In this document: piece by piece, positions 63,883 to 64,000 of the stretch
Position numbering within the stretch: the first letter of the stretch is position 1
How the letters are laid out: each line of letters begins with the position of its first letter
NCBI GenBank assembly: GCA_041906305.1
Contig: JAYRJL010000003.1
Location: 124,001 to 188,000 of the forward strand
Origin: SHVZ01 sp041906305
GTDB lineage: Bacteria > Pseudomonadota > Alphaproteobacteria > SHVZ01
Reading direction: 5' to 3'
Length of the DNA stretch: 64,000 nt
The notes under the pieces: model-generated
Databases searched by the model: none
What the model was told of the DNA's origin: nothing
The model's input: only the letters and a program-made list of their open reading frames with translations
Translations under genes and position numbers: made by a program

Positions 63883-64000
63883 CTACTTCGGCATCGCGAA
63901 CGGACGATCGTCGGCGAAGCGCTTCAGGATGTTCGTCGTCAGCTTCGCGATGTTGTTGTCGAAGCCGTTGACGGGCAAGGCGCCGGCATAGGCGATCGAG
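63883..64000 (-). CDS. Partial CDS, C-terminus of an unidentified protein
   Basis: An open frame enters from the right edge and ends at a TAG at 63883, giving 38 residues: SIAYAGALPVNGFDNNIAK, then LTTNILKRFADDRPFAMPK. The composition and the amphipathic KLTTNILKRF segment look like a true protein C-terminus. It is on the same strand as pgi and 185 nt upstream of it. I do not recognise the family. Confidence 0.55.
   Translation of the reverse strand, partial: SIAYAGALPVNGFDNNIAKLTTNILKRFADDRPFAMPK

Overview
The window is 64 kb of GC-rich chromosomal DNA from what looks like a free-living alphaproteobacterium, probably near the Rhodospirillales. That placement is an inference. It rests on high GC with GTG/TTG starts, long antisense shadow ORFs, two-subunit glycyl-tRNA synthetase followed by ppdK, phosphorus-saving betaine-lipid genes, a two-component-free DUF1127 gene and a heptose-type sugar phosphatase. 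Coding density is very high. No gap exceeds 300 bases, most neighbours overlap by 1-8 nt, and no insertion sequence, phage gene, rRNA or CRISPR array was seen.

Layout. (1) 1-9.3 kb: an O-methyltransferase; a seven-gene minus-strand unit joining a class V aminotransferase, a GltIJKL-type amino-acid ABC transporter, an AcuC-type deacetylase and a DUF192 protein; a divergent beta-alanine/omega-amino-acid:pyruvate aminotransferase; and a metallophosphodiesterase. (2) 9.4-14.4 kb: a lipoprotein, a GmhB-like phosphatase, three coupled glycosyltransferases (probably LPS core) and YgfZ. (3) 14.4-19.1 kb: a membrane-lipid remodelling cluster with a divergent diacylglycerol kinase, a PlcP-type phospholipase C, an Agt-type glycosyltransferase, and BtaA and BtaB. 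Together they can strip phosphate headgroups from phospholipids and rebuild the diacylglycerol as glycolipid or DGTS betaine lipid. (4) 19.1-22.1 kb: an Rrf2 regulator and two tandem NodZ-like paralogues. (5) 22.1-34.8 kb: housekeeping genes (ppdK, glyS, glyQ, a HIT protein, a zinc-ribbon protein, pepP, DUF1127, prmA, a tRNA methyltransferase, a polyprenyl synthase and tRNA-Pro). (6) 34.8-51.3 kb: a ten-gene pel exopolysaccharide operon on the minus strand. (7) 51.3-64 kb: DUF3108, a lipoprotein, a TrmA/RumA methyltransferase, fumC, a ribbon-helix-helix protein, an AsmA-like protein, an M23 protein, gamma-glutamyltransferase, DoxX, LysR, pgi and a partial gene.

The most unusual unit is the pel operon. 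PelA, one multidomain protein in Pseudomonas, is here three separately exported proteins: a GH114 hydrolase and two tandem deacetylase paralogues that both keep their metal-site residues. PelB is split into a membrane-anchored TPR protein and a separate outer-membrane barrel. PelC, PelD (with a c-di-GMP RxxD site), PelE, PelF and PelG follow in canonical order. Other points of note: four convergent gene pairs end on one shared palindromic CTAG, a perfect operator-like palindrome overlaps the lysR start codon, a strong terminator is embedded in the 3' end of prmA, and the M23 protein has lost one zinc ligand.
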